Positions 33,291 to 46,475 of a stretch of 64,000 nt of DNA are shown one piece after another. The translations under genes and the position numbers were made by a program. The notes beneath the pieces are model-generated. The model had not been told where the DNA came from. It did not search any database and worked only from the letters and a program-made list of their open reading frames with translations. Positions within the stretch are counted from its first letter, which is position 1, and every line of letters begins with the position of its first letter. This stretch comes from Zoroaster sp. YZ-2022 (Eukaryota; Echinodermata; Asteroidea; Forcipulatida; Zoroasteridae), in the NCBI GenBank assembly GCA_029582265.1, contig CM055823.1:16117019-16181018 (forward strand), written 5' to 3'.

Positions 33291-36200
33291 GTGGGCAGAA
33301 AACTGAGTAAATCTTCTTTTTTTTCTGCCAAAAAGCATCAACGGAAAACAATGTTGAATAAATGTGGGTACACAAGGAGCAGGAGTTTATGACTGAAAGA
33401 AGAAAAATAAGAATGAGTGAAAATGAAAAAAAAAAAAGTCAGACAGGGAGACATTCCTCCTGTAAGTTGAAACCATGGGGGTGACTAAGATGCCAGATGC
33501 ACATCTTTTCTCTGCTGAGATGGATAACCCTTCTTTTGTTTGTCTAGTATCTCTATGAACAAAATCAGTGAAATTGAACCCCGGAACATTTGATAATCCA
33601 TGCAGAATCTGCGATCCTTGTAAGTATTTATGTCATTAACTTCCTCAATCACGCAGCATTGTGCCACCGATTTCAAGGATCAGTTACGTCCTACCAAGCA
33701 AATTAGTTGAAGTGCGTAGTTTATGCTTGCCGATCAAAATATATGTCTGTTTCGATTGACATCAAATGCAATTTCAACATATTAATTTATTTTATTAAAA
33801 AATTACTTTGAAATTAAAAGAAAAAAGAAATAAAGGCGAGCAGGTGATCAAAAAAATGTGAGACCTACTAGCCTTCTCAATGTTGAAGGATCCGTTCAAA
33901 AATCAACAATCAGAAACCCAAGGCTAGAAGGGCATGGAGACAAAAAACAGGAACAATCAAAAAATTTAATTTTGGGCCTACATTTTGAAAACAGATCGCC
34001 GAAGTCACCAAAGAGAGAATAAACATAGTGAAGACTATTTTGAATAGAACACACAATGAATAAGAAAATGGATAAAGTTATCATGCAATTCTTATTGGTC
34101 ATCGAAACCAGACAAAATCAAAATGTGACACCAAGGGATCTCAGAATTAGTAATCGATTAACGAACATCAGTTATAAAATAGATGCAAGCATTAAACTGT
34201 GAAATACACCAAATTACAAAATGGAAGATTGATTTTAGATCCAAATGATTAAAAATCTTTGGTTATTTTGTCTTTAATAAACTTTAAACTGATGGGAGCA
34301 AAAAATACTAGTTTCTATTGAGATTTAATTAAAGTTGGTACTAAAGATATTCCAGAATTGTTCATGTGTTAAAATATTGAAGCGAATAATCAAAAAAAGC
34401 GAATTTGGTTTGTTTAAATATTGATTAGTTCATTCGTTTAAATTTCAAATAGTTATTTTGTCCATTGAGTTAAAATCACAATTGAGTATTGAGGAGTTTT
34501 TCTAAGAACATAATTTATAATGTTCCAGGTTTGTTTTGATATTGACTTTGCATCAGAAAACTGCATAGGCACCTGACTCTTGACAACTTTGATCAGACCA
34601 CAAGTTTGTTACGGAATTTCTTGTACTTCATTTGTTGGCGTTGTTTGGTTTGATCAGGAAGTCTTTCGCCACAATTTTGTTTTTGTGTTTGATGGATAAG
34701 GATGCCATTGATCATCTGTGGTTTAAATCTTTCTATTATGATCGATATTTTTGAACTGGGAAATGAGAATCTGCTAAAGATGAGTAAACATATGATGAAG
34801 GTATTATAAACAGTATCGGGGTTTTCACATGAGACATTTCAGTCATCCAATAACAGTGTTAAGCCGGTAACTGAATAATGCTTTCTTTGCTTGATGGCTA
34901 ACGGAAGGATTGAGTGCCTTTCTTTATTCAGATGTGAATCATTTCATTGAATCAAGGAGAAAATGGGTAGATGATCGGAAGCATCGCGTAAACAAGATTG
35001 CAGATTTGGATGAAATCAAATTAGTAAGGATGCTATTTATTAACGAAGTTGTGTGGAGTCAGTGATGGGTAAGGTCAGGATAGTTGGTGAGAATGATACT
35101 GAAAAGACACCCAAAATGGGAAGTCAGCAGAACAATAAAAGAAGGGTATCAAACACATTGTGTGCCTAAATCAAACTTTTGAGCATACTCTTACTATAAA
35201 AAGGTTTCATATTTGTAATTTCAATAAATAATTTTTTAAATAAATAAATAAAAAGCAACAAATAAAATATGTGAATACTTTGTAAGACAGGACTTTTCGG
35301 TAGGTTTCAAATTAAAATCTTGTTCAAGTACCCTTAATAATTGGCTAACCTGATCATTGTCACATGGAGTACTGTTCCATACAACTTAGATAGAGTAGTA
35401 CAAATTATATTGCCAAGTTCGCATTATCGACAATAATAAAGTGGATCAAGGATGTGTAAAATCGATAAGTCAATGTACACACATTACCTTTTGGGTGGGA
35501 TTCATCTCAGTAAAAGTTTTGTCTTGGATAATGTAGAGCCCCATCTAAAACAATTAATTCCTACAAATGAACCCCACCCTAAGTGTGGACCACACAAAAT
35601 AGCTCCCATCCTATTTTTTCTCAATCAGGATGTCCCAACACCTCTGTAACCTTAAGAACCTAACATTTTTGAATTCATCTATCAGCTAAAAACAGTAACT
35701 ATAAAAACCAATAACATTCTTTCTCAATGGCTTTGGTAGCACATTTTATTAATTTATCAATTTCAAAATTTTAACATCGAAGTGTTAATTCATAAAATTA
35801 ATCACAACATTTATTTATGTCCAGTCAAGTTAATTATAACTTCATAAAAATTGCACTTCCCGTCAAGGAAACAACACAAACAAGAGGACATGTAACAGAT
35901 CACAAGTGTAACTCCTGAAATTTCAATGCTACAATACTTTTTTATTCAGTCGCTTACGTTTGAGTGCTTATTTTAGGAAACCAGAAAATGCCTTTTGTGT
36001 CTCGAACATACGGGGCGGGGTGTTATTGGGGGCTCACAAACTTTTTTTAAGGAATACCACCCCCCCACATAATAATACCTTTCCAGAAGGAAATACAAAT
36101 ACACGTACAATACGTGGACCTGGAATGAATATTCTTGCTAAGTTCATTTCAAAATCAGTTGGTCAGACATGAAACATTTGTAAATTCAATCCAAGAATAA

Positions 36201-36749
36201 CAGTTTAAATGTCCAACATCTGAAGACAGTGTTATTATTATTATTATTTTCTTTAGAAATGACCACCGTCAGATATGATTCATTTAAATTTGAAAAGTTT
36301 CCTCAAACATTTCACATCCACAAGGTTAGTACATGTAAGCGTTTGATAATAATGTAACTGGTTGCTTTTTCAGGTAATGAAAATGGTGTACACCCTTCAG
36401 TTGTTAAATGCTCAATTCTGAAGTTGGAGTCAGAATTTAGCATGCTGTACAATAAAAACCACAAACATGGTCTGGCAAGTGAATACAAAGTATAAAGATC
36501 CAAATATCATGTACAATCTAATCTTGAATCAGTCAACTTCAAATGTTAAAGTCAATCCAGGACTTCGCACTCAAATACATTTTGATGGTTTTTCTAGAAA
36601 TTGACAGTAAACAGCAATACATCTTTTAAGTTTGAATTTTTCTAATACAGGGCAAGTAAGCAAACACCCCAACCCCCATCCTCAAACACACCCACACCAA
36701 AATACAACAAAATGACATCCTTCTTTGAAGTGTTCAATGAAGGCTGGGT
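33291..36749. other. 3.4 kb without a recognised gene
   Basis: AT-rich sequence with only short frames. No protein family, splice-site pair with an open frame, or repeat shared with the window was recognised, apart from a short (ATT)n run at about 36232-36247. Confidence 0.5.
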
Positions 36750-37431
36750 TTGTTTATCAGTTCAGCAAAGAAAATTTGACTGAATCACAGGAAAGGTTAG
36801 CAGCCAAACTGCTGTAATGTATACCGCCTTTAGTAGGTCATTGGCATTTTCGTTGAGCATATCAAGCAATATTTTTCCTAAGCAGCCTAATGAATATATA
36901 TATTTGCCACCATGTTCAATCTTAAAAGATGGTCAGAATAAAACAAATATTCATCTTACATCCAAGGAGTCTCATGTATCTAAATGTTGGAATAGTCCAA
37001 ATCTTTTGCCCATTTGTGAAGATAAACATTACATGGTGTCCTTTAAGGCCGTAACTGATACCAACATTAAGCCTTGTTGCGACTATAAACACCTCACTCC
37101 CACATTAAGATGTCAACAAATCTTCAATTTTCTTCATTGACACTGCAGTGCAGGCCTTAATTTCATTCTCATAGAAAACCCAAGGGCACAAACAATTACC
37201 TCCAAGTATTTTGAAGGCAGTGGCTTGCCTGAATAAACAATGGTCCTTCTAAATAAACTCTGATAGTAGATAAACAACGAACAGAGATGGTATTGGTAAC
37301 AAAACTAATGTTACTTATATATATCTTTTAATTGGAATAGCAATTGCGCTGATATATGGATCAAAGCAGGATTTTTAGAAAAGCAGAAGAGAATGAGAAT
37401 TTCTAAGAGCAAACATAAGGAAACTTAATAC

Positions 37432-37526
37432 CTTGGTGTCATTGTTGAGGCATCATCTCGTAAGACAGTCAGCTACTACTTCCGTTGCTCCTCAGAAAAG
37501 GGCCTCTTGAAGTCAAAACATAAATC
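37432..37526 (-). pseudogene. Decayed candidate exon (paralogue at 54246)
   Basis: Minus strand: an acceptor-like TATTCTCATACTACAG, 95 bp, then a donor GTATTAAG. It is conserved with 54246-54349, including a region reading like 'VVADCLTR' in both copies, yet neither copy has a fully open frame. Weak evidence for an ancestral exon. Confidence 0.3.
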
Positions 37527-40319
37527 CTGTAGTATGAGAATAACAGATTTGTAATGTCGGTATACTAGAACTATATGTTATTAGCCAGTTACTTATTCCA
37601 TTACAGTGATCAAACCATGCAATATTGCCAGAAACATTGGCTACCTTTAAGAAAAAACTGAGAGTCCTTCCTAGGTGTACATAAGATCAGCTGGCTATCC
37701 GGTACCTGATACTGAGACCGAAACTGTTCCATTGCTCTAATTACTCGTAAACGACTCTTGAAAATTTAACTGACCATTTAAGCCACACAAATGGAAATCT
37801 CCAATTTTTTGTTAACAAAATGTGTGTGTGGGGAATGATGATAGTCGTTTTTAATATAGAGGTCCACAAAAGTCCATATGACTTAATAAAACAAGAATGT
37901 AATTTGTGTCTATTAATTATTTTATACATTTGGGAGTATTTTCGTGTTTTACAAATTGTTTACAGGTACCCAAGTATCCAAATATTTCCAATTTCTGGTA
38001 TCCGGTCTCGAAATAAACAAAATGCACAGCCTAGGTGTACAGGACTAAACAACAGTGTCCAGTAACAGTGACTTAACATTTATGAGTAAACATTTATATA
38101 CGTGTTAATGGGACCAAGGTCTGTAAATGAAATATTCTTTTCATTCAATGCTGACAGAATTGTATTTCCTTTTTATCTTGAACTTTCACCTCATAACAAA
38201 TTTAAAAGCCTTCTTGATGAACCAAGACTAATCCACCAATCAAGTTTGAAGATTATCCATGAAGTATTTCTGAAATGTAATATTGATGGATGGACACATG
38301 CAATAAAGAACAAGTATGCTCCTTCGTGCTTTGACTTTGTACACAACAAATACAAATGTTTAGAATTAAATAAATAAATTAATTAAAACAATTGAAAAGT
38401 ATGATGATAACCTGTGCGAGTAGATTTAGATGTAATAAATTAATGATTTAAAGTCAACCAAAAGGTTTCTCCTAAGTTGCAATGTGAAGACCACTCCAAT
38501 TAAATCCTACCACTATCCAAGCATCTAAACCAACACTTTCTTTCCCATTGAAATATAAAAGTCGTTGATATCTCTCAAAAAGGCAAAGTTTAGAAACATG
38601 AGGAAACCATCCCCATGTGTTGTTTTATTTTCTTTTGCTTGAGCTTATGTGGACATGTCCTCTAAAGCAGTATCTATGTGTCAACATATTCTGGCCCTAA
38701 TGACCAAATTATTTGCTGGTTTAGGACAATCCTGTATTCACAAGTACATGACACATTTACGTAATGCTCATTTACATGAACATATCAGCATGTACATGAA
38801 GACACACAGTTGTATCTATTGATGAAAATGAATCAATTCTAACAAAACAACAAATGCAACCAGAAGTATGCATGTCTTAGATCCGAGTAGTCATGTGATG
38901 ATATGATTATGAAAATTACTCACCTTCTTGAAGAATGTTCGTTTAATTATCAACACTTTTTCCTCAAGACATATATTCATATTTTGCTAAACGAAGTGTT
39001 TTGGGGCAATTTTGCTACAGGAAATTATCATCCATTATCTTCCATATTTGTACTTGCTTTATCCTAACACTTGAGGCAGACCAAACAATTTACATAACCT
39101 AACCCGTTAAACTATAGTAAACTGTCAAAATTAATCATATCTGATTACCTTTACAGCTTCCAGTGCATCGTACACCAAATATATAATTTTTTTTAGTAAA
39201 AGTAAACATAGGTTATTATAGGTTTACCAAATGCCAAAATATAGGTTTTTATAGGTTATTTCCCGTGATTATGCAGTGTTAATTAACAAGTTTTTGGTAA
39301 ATTGCCTTACCTACAACAAAATTAAAGTACATTTTCTTTAACACGTTCCTAACACTTAATGTTACATGTACATGTATTCAATCAGATTACATAATGAATT
39401 GAACTGCTTTCTCATTTTCTTTGTATAGGCTTCTCAACCAGCAATGATCTCTCACATTGAAAACATTATAATATTACATTATGCATTGAAATAATGTTAA
39501 GTTCATGATATGTGTAATGTACAGCAAGGTACAAAGCAGTATGCTACCAGAAAGAAGTTAAAGACTGAAATTGATGGTGCATGATTTTGCCTTGACAAAA
39601 TACATGTATATGCAAGTCCCCTCAGCTTACATCATTGGGATTGTAATCGATGAAGTGATTGATTTTATACTACGTAATTTTTCGCACTTCATCAAAATCA
39701 GTGTTACTGCAGTATGTCCAGCATGTATGTGCATGTTGTGGACCGTCTGAGACACAACACTAGAAGCTAAGTGTAAGATGCCTGGATCTGAAACACTTAA
39801 GAAAATCTGTGAGCGGGTATACTGATGTTACAGTTTGGCCACATTTTGGCTTCCTTCATCTCGATCTACAATGTGTTGCAGGAGATTAAAATATAACTGC
39901 AAGATGATAGTCACTTTTTGAAATTGCTTAAAGGAAAATCAACAACATATACTTTGGTGTTAAGTTGGTACAGTTATCAATCGATCAAGTGCTTTTCATT
40001 TAGAGAATTCACAAAAGTGTTGTGTTCCAATGTTGCACCTTCTCTTTCTCAAAGAAATTCTCTAAAAGGAAAACACTAACTTTTTAACTTCCTGGTAATT
40101 TTCATTGAGGAAAATATACAAATACCATTTTGTACAAAATGACATCAAAATTAAGATAAACTAATTATTTCTTTTGTTGGAACAACTGTTCAAATCACTT
40201 GTTGATTCATTTGACTTAACTGAAACAAATAAATTTGTGCAATACCTGATACAGTTCCAGCAGGACTTAAAAAGAGCATTGATAAGTACAGTATAGGATA
40301 TCCAATGAAATATAATTAC

Positions 40320-40419
40320 CATTATTGTCTGCCTTCTGAGTGAATCTAGCATATTAAGAATCCATCTTATCCGGTAATGTCTTTTTCTTGAGAATTTCTT
40401 GACAACAGTCAACATCGGC
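40320..40419 (-). CDS. Candidate internal exon, unknown gene
   Basis: Minus strand: acceptor TTGTCTTTAG, 100 bp, donor GTAATT. One frame is open across the exon and includes 'RWILNMLDSLR'. The frame that continues directly from the next upstream candidate exon at 40824 reads 'ADVDCCQEILKKKTLPDKMDS' and then meets TAA, a stop also present in copy B (61739-61851). So either this is a terminal coding segment or the frame is wrong. I recognise no domain. Confidence 0.4.
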
Positions 40420-40823
40420 CTAAAGACAAGAACGAAACAATGGAACATTAATCACTGGTGCCAACGAGTATCAAAATAATAGTTGGCTTCTGATGACCCA
40501 GTTGATGATGATGAGGTCCAAGAGTTTTATTGTGCATGCACATATTAGCAGACAAATGGCACATCATTTTGACTACTAGAGCTTTGGTACACCTGCACAT
40601 CATAACATGGATGAATAGATTAAATGTCATCTAAACCTAGTTTAAACTATGGTCAGAAGCTTCAATAATTTCTATTTCCTCATGTTCATGAAAAGCATTA
40701 TTGCATGCCTGTATCTGCCTGCCAGCCTCTGCTGTTAAGATCGACCCAATGCTGATAAAGAGTACCACTATAAACGCCAACCCCATGTGTATATAGTCAG
40801 AATGTTTTTTATTTCAAACTTAC

Positions 40824-40898
40824 CACCCTTGATGCTTGGATAAGTTTGTACTGAATACCGATTGTGATGTTGGCAGATGGGCGATAGAATTTGATGGT
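40824..40898 (-). CDS. Candidate internal exon, unknown gene
   Basis: Minus strand: acceptor TTATTATTTCACAG, exactly 75 bp (25 codons, phase 0 at both ends), donor GTAAGT, both close to consensus. The open frame reads like an extracellular beta-strand sequence ('TIKFYRPSANITIGIQYKLI'). The copy-B paralogue at 62687-62784 keeps both splice sites but has 23 extra bases. No family could be named with confidence. Confidence 0.5.
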
Positions 40899-41214
40899 CT
40901 GTGAAATAATAATAATAGTATAAATATTAGGTGCTCTAGGTCACATGAATAGAATTATAATAGGTAATACTCAAGGCAACCTGAGTGATAATATAGTACA
41001 CCTAACCATTTTTCCAAAGAAGGCACTCAATTAATATTTGCTTGATATAACTCAACACAGATCATTGTCATTGATTACACATCACCAGTTCAGTCACCTT
41101 ATTTACTAATAAAGTCATTCTAAATGAGAACCAGAAATGTGTATTGTGTACATATAACAAATTGTAACTTTTTATGTTTATTCGGTTATTTTAATATTTA
41201 ATTTAGTTTGACAC

Positions 41215-41535
41215 ATGAATAACTTTGGCCCTGAAAATGCTCTTGAGGTCCATTTTGCCGCAATAATAGTTCACCATGATTTCACGGTACTTAATGGTGT
41301 CTCTTCCTCTCAGATATTGACAATAATGTTCACAGGATTTTACGGCAAATTCACGGCGATCTTCAAAAATTAATGAGCTGCCCCAAACTGCCACAAGAAG
41401 TTTAGTCAAGCCACCGTGAAGAAATTCCAAGAGTATTTCATGCATTTTCATGGCGTTTTCACTATGTTGTGTCGTCATAAATTGCTGTGAACTATTTATT
41501 TCACGGTAAAACAGATTTTCAGGCATTTTTAGGGT
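41215..41535. mobile_element. TTCACGG-rich MITE (family C), complete but diverged
   Basis: Its ends are inverted copies of ATGAATAACTTTGGCCCTGAA and TTTTTAGGGTAAAGTATTCA. In between are many short TTCACGGC/GCCGTGAA words. The same order of motifs (CTCTTCCTCTCAGATATTG, TTAATGAGCTGCCCC, GGAATTCC) is seen in 49735-50081. No ORF. Confidence 0.7.
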
Positions 41536-41897
41536 AAAGTATTCAGTGTTATCTTTACTATTTTTCTATAAGAAGCAATTATTTGCCTTACAATTTCCTC
41601 ATTATTAACAATTATTTTGAGTTCCTAACCAATGTAGAACCCCTGTACAAATGCTGAATTTGAAAGGCTCACTGCAGCTCACTCAGCTATAGTAGTATAT
41701 ATATGTGTATGATGAGCATGCAGTAATTTTAATACTAAAATTGACCACAGTTTTATTTTTTTCACTATTAGCATCATGTGATAAACCAGAGTGCTGCACG
41801 TTTTGTTGATTCAGTTATTTGGACTTGAGAATCTTCTTCCACCAAAACAAATAAATACAAATGTACACAATTAATGATATTGTAATCTGCACATTAA

Positions 41898-42621
41898 CCA
41901 GTTCGCTTCGGAGGCCGTGAAACACGGAATTTTTTTTGGACAGCGGATCGAGAGCGTTCAAACACGCATTCCGATTTTTGTGTGTGTCATCGGAGACGGC
42001 TAACACGCTACACGTGGCGTGCTGTCGTGGCGACCGACTTGTATACACGCAATCGTTTCTCGGAGTCCATGGGGTCACGGTTTTTTCATTTGATTGATTT
42101 TTCAGAGGTAGAAAAAACAACAAACACAAATTTACATTAGATTAACAGAAACAGAAACAAAGGTAGTATTACAAAAAGTAAACTAATTACTGTCGGTGGC
42201 CCTGGACAAAAATGCACTGCAAATACTGAACGAGTTCACTTTTCGTTGATTTTGCTTAACCTTTATTCAAGCCTGTTCCCTTTTGACATACCAGCCAGGG
42301 ATTTGTAAAAAGGGATTTATATCCATTGTTTACGAGGCATTCGATCTCTCTCTCCGGGTATGCCGTCTTTTTCGACCGGAAGCGCTGGTCGCAAATTTAG
42401 GCCGTTGCATCGGGGCTCGCCAACGGTCTATTCAATTGTGCTGAAACAAACACAACCGTAATTAAAAACAAGCTACTTAATTCTCAAAATGTCAATGAGT
42501 AAAAGGTGTTTTATTTTGGTTGTCCGAACTTAGTTTCATTGACAAAACAAATTATTAATGGCTAGGAAATTTTTCAAATGGGGACGGGAAAAAATATATA
42601 TATTTTCCTGACGTCAACTGG
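41898..42621. mobile_element. 724-bp TTAA-flanked non-autonomous element
   Basis: TTAA stands on both sides (41894-41897, 42622-42625). The ends are inverted: CCAGTT at the left and AACTGG at the right. The paralogous site near 30957 reads CACTATTAATGGTCCC, an intact single TTAA, so the insertion and its target duplication are directly visible. TTAA targeting and CC-starting ends fit piggyBac-type elements; no transposase is encoded. Confidence 0.75.
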
Positions 42622-42720
42622 TTAATGGTCCTTCACGTACATGCTACTCAACCTTTGTCTAAAAGGCCTGCATGCAATTTGCAACAAATAATTCTAATGA
42701 ATTTCATAAATTATGGAGCC

Positions 42721-43249
42721 AGGAACACATCATCACGATCAACAGGGCATGGAATCGGAGTGCTCGTTTTAGATTAACTCAATGACTGAAAATAATACCC
42801 CACTTGATAAGGTCCTATTACTGTTATGGTTGTGTTGAATAATCAAATATCTGAATCAATGGTTCAAATATTTGGCTGGTTTTTCCGGTTCAAACATTTG
42901 AAGAAAAATATTTACTTTTGTTGATTTTTTTTATTGGCGCTTCCATCATTAACACCTCTCCAATCCCAATAATCCTTTTGTGCACATTTGGTCGACACCT
43001 ATAGCAAGTCCATCCTAATCCGGTGACATTATGTTTAGTAATATTTTTGGATCTCACTATATCAGACGTGCTCATTTTATCATGTATGCAATTTACAATC
43101 AACAGTTTTGAATATCGAATATTCGACTGAATTCAAAACTGAACATCCAAGTTACCAAATTATTTGAAAACGCACAACCCTAATTTACTGCTGCTGCTGC
43201 ATAAATGAGCCAGAAAGTCTGTTCTGATCGTGGATATAAAGTGTGCCTT
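42721..43249. mobile_element. Family A MITE in segment P copy B, interrupted
   Basis: Left part 42721-42823 and right part 43185-43249 match the MITE at 31354-31562. The middle is a separate younger insertion. Part of the right arm (the ATTTTCAGTCACTG half) has been deleted. Confidence 0.7.
42824..43184. mobile_element. 361-bp hAT-like MITE nested in family A MITE
   Basis: TTACTG flanks both sides (42818-42823, 43185-43190). The ends are inverted: TTATGGTTGTG at the left and the reverse complement of CACAACCCTAAT at the right. The short ends and multi-base target duplication fit a hAT-type MITE, but the class is not certain. Confidence 0.6.
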
Positions 43250-43314
43250 TTAAATATGACAAGCAAGTATTTAAGGCATGATTAATTATGGATGAGCCAA
43301 AACAAATTCTTTAC

Positions 43315-43388
43315 CTGGCATACAAAATGATGGCCTCTGTAAGAGGGTCCTCATCGGTGTGTATTCCCGATGTAGATGCTGCTGCAAC
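43315..43388 (-). CDS. Candidate internal exon, unknown gene
   Basis: Minus strand: acceptor GGTTTCTTAATGTTAG with a good pyrimidine tract, 74 bp, donor AG/GTAAAG. The first frame is open throughout ('VAAASTSGIHTDEDPLTEA' and on to the end). The copy at 31627-31698 has lost the frame, so selection may have kept this one. Exon phase does not join directly to the exon at 40824, so other exons must lie between or the frame differs. No domain recognised. Confidence 0.5.
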
Positions 43389-44600
43389 CTAACATTAAGA
43401 AACCAAAGATAGAAGAACATTATTAAGTAAAAGAATGCTTTCAATGAGGATTTCATTTTGAAATGAAATTGATGTGGGCGGTAACACCAAGCAACAAACT
43501 GTAATGCCCTTATTAAATGAGCTACATGGCAAGGGCAGCGCCAGTCTCTGCGGTCTTAAATCACATTAAGGTTGACATATTTTATACAGCTATACTCTTG
43601 TATCAATCTATATCTCCGCAAGAACGCACACAAAAAAAAAAATATTGAAGACCTTTTTCTGAGTTCCTTGTAAACAATGTATGGTAGTGACCATAAAGCT
43701 AAACTTGAAAGGCTGCACTGCACTCATCATTCAGCATGCAGTATTTCTATCACCAAACTAGACTGCAGTCGCTGCGCTTTTAAACTTACTAACGTCCTAG
43801 GCATTCATTTAGTCCAGCACACTGTACATGTACTACAAAATACTACTCATAATTCTCATAGACCAGTGTAGTAAAAGCACTCCATACTGCAGTTTACCCA
43901 TGTAGTGTTTCAGTGGTTAGGTTATCACCGTTAGACTGCAGTCGCTGCGCTTTTAAACTTACTGAGTACTTCCATACGGGTTTTGCTGATTCAATTTTTG
44001 ACCAAAACAACAAAATTATCAATGATCCAATGAAAACCGTACCAACATCTTTAATATTTTTTGGATTTATTGTAACGTTGAATTTCTGTCCTTGGAGGAA
44101 CATTAATAATTGTTGCTTGGATTGCCAAATCACAGTGTAGGGGCTTTATCTGAGACATACATCACAAACTAGCTAAGAATCTAAAAATTTTGATTTTTGA
44201 TTCTACTGAACAGAGCAGAAAGACTGCTTTCAAATTGTGTATAGACACGCTCTAATATTTGTTACTTACAATTGACATAATTAGTGCTAATTTAATACAC
44301 TAACATAATTTTTGTCTTCACTGGCAAATTATTCAGTTTTTATCTGGTGTTTATTGACATCAAATATTCAGTGTTATTTCAACTACTCTGATTAGAGTTA
44401 ATTAATTGTTAATAAAACAATAAATGAAAATTATTTCTTGAAACCGTGTTCAAAAAGCAATCTTTCAAACAAATAGAAGGCCATCATTCTTTGTTTAGAA
44501 CACAAAACTCATTTAAAAGACCAAAAAAATCAAGATTTTTACAATTTTCACACATTGTCCATAATGCTTTTTGTTCTAAATATGTAAATTGTTGATAGTT

Positions 44601-46289
44601 TATAACCAACGTACCTTTACACAGAACTGATGAAAAGCATGTTGCATGTCCTATTTTTTCTCTGTTTTCCCGCAGCTACATAGTAGGCATTCTGAGTTTC
44701 TGTCTTATGAGACATTAGTTGGGTAACTTGACGGAGCCTGGCTTAGAGTGTCAACAGCCTGAAACAAATCCGTTTTGATCATCATTTTTGAAGTCATGCA
44801 ACCGCAATGATCACCAAACAAATATTAATTTGGCAGATATGGCAACCACAGAATCAATTCCCCATCAGATTTGATGGAAAGAAATGTTTACACCTTTAAA
44901 ACCCTCCGACGAGTCTGACCGCTGCTACCAATGTGGCAGAAGTTATTTATTTCATTGTTTTTTCCCCGAGAAAAGCCACATGCCTGGGAGTCATTGATAT
45001 CCAGTGGACCATTCCACACATTCCTAGAAGGGTGTCGTCTCTGAGTCAGTAGTTTTTTTTCTGGGCTAGAAACAAATCGCGTTTATGTCTGTGCACAAAA
45101 TCAACTATCCATTGTGTACATAAGACCTACCCAGATCTGAATAACCTCCTGATAAGGGAACCATCTGTTTGGCATGAGGCTGTGCTGTCTGATGTCTTGC
45201 GGTAGTGGCCAGTGGCATAACCCCACCCTCCCCAGACAGAGTGTCTCGTTCTGTTACACGCTGGAGAGATATGCCAGAGATATATGTATAAGTACATGGC
45301 TGTTTGGTGTTTGGGCAGGTCATACAGGAGAGCTACACTACACAGCTATCGTGTGTCATCTGGGGCTGTAAATAATACTAGACCATAGCAGGGCATGGTG
45401 GAGTCATTTGGATGTAATAAATTAATTGGGAATGCAGGATAATACTTTTAATATCATTAATAGGGTGCCTGTGCAAAGTGGACAGGCACTATCGTCTGAA
45501 TAAAGTGGTAGGTACCTCTCGTCGGAGCGTTAAACAAATCAATTTATTACATATTTAACCTTGGGAACAGAACACAGCAATCGGCCTGTTAAGGGAACTG
45601 ATCCAATTCATTCTGCAGTGTGCATTTACATGATCCAACTTTATTGAAAGAAGCACTTCTCACCATCTTTATAATTAAAAGGGAGTGTATATACACCCAA
45701 TGGTTGTTGAATGAATGTGAATCACATCCATTACCTATAGAATCAAGAGATGTATTCAAGCCAAACTGTAGAAAATATGTTCACATTTGTTTGTATTTGT
45801 TAAAATGTGGAAATGTTTCAATGTCCAATGATCCATTTAAAATTTGAATATTTCATTCCCTACATTTTACATTCTTTAGAAAATGCGACGACTATATCAA
45901 GTGGAATAACTTCTCATGGTGTTCAGTATTTTGGCAACATTGACATATTACATCACAAGTATAATCCACTCAGTTACTCTCTGAATTAATTAGGACAAAA
46001 AATTACCCTTTCATTCCCTGCTCTCAGAATATTTTTGATAACATCATACACTGACATCATCAACTTGAATTTGTATGTATAACAGTATGTTGGATATTGC
46101 AATGGTCGAAGGGATGTATCCAAACCCTTTTATGCTTAAACCAGTTAGAGTTAGTGTAATGCTTTCATGAGGATGCTTTCTCATGGGGGTCACAATCAGA
46201 GCAGGCTTGCGGCTTGGACACTGAATCCTGCACTGATAGTTTTAGGATGAACTCGGATGAACCCAGTGAATATAATAGATAGATATAAC
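44601..46289. other. 1.7 kb without a recognised gene
   Basis: No convincing exon, family or repeat. A short (TA)-rich and mixed sequence with small frames only. Confidence 0.5.
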
Positions 46290-46475
46290 ACTATGAATAA
46301 CTTTACCCTAAAATGTCCTTGAAAAATCTGTTTTACCGTGAAATAAATAGTTCACGACAATTTCATGATGACACAACACGGTGAAATAAGCCAAGAAATA
46401 CTTAGAATTCCTTCGCCGTGAAAAAGCTGTGAAATGCCATGAACTTCTCGTGGCAGTTTTGTCCGCTATGAATAT
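46290..46475. mobile_element. Family C MITE, one end only
   Basis: It starts ACTATGAATAACTTTACCCT, continues with TTTTACCGTGAAATAAATAG and CTTCGCCGTGAAAA, and stops in the middle of the family sequence. It is inverted relative to the right half of 49735-50081. Confidence 0.65.

Larger units (their letters stand above)
36750..40930. repeat. Segmental duplication, segment Q copy A
   Basis: It aligns in order with 53890-54546 and 60161-62806 of copy B, and its right end (40915 onward, TCACATGAATAGAATTATA) reappears at 63945. Matching stretches include GACTAATCCACCAATCAAGT, GTCCAAGAGTTTTATTGTGC and CACATCATTTTGACTA. The candidate exons at 37432, 40320 and 40824 lie in it. Confidence 0.8.
41640..44600. 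repeat. Segmental duplication, segment P copy B
   Basis: Paralogue of 30600-33290, starting about 11 kb downstream of it in the same orientation. It carries two further insertions compared with copy A (41898-42621 and 42824-43184) and lacks the SINE found at 33001. It also shows CTGCAGTCGCTGCGCTTTTA twice (about 43765 and 43935), a small internal duplication. Confidence 0.8.

Noticed and set aside
33523..33593. Possible plus-strand exon between TTGTCTAG and GTAAGTATT
   Set aside because: Every frame has an early stop.
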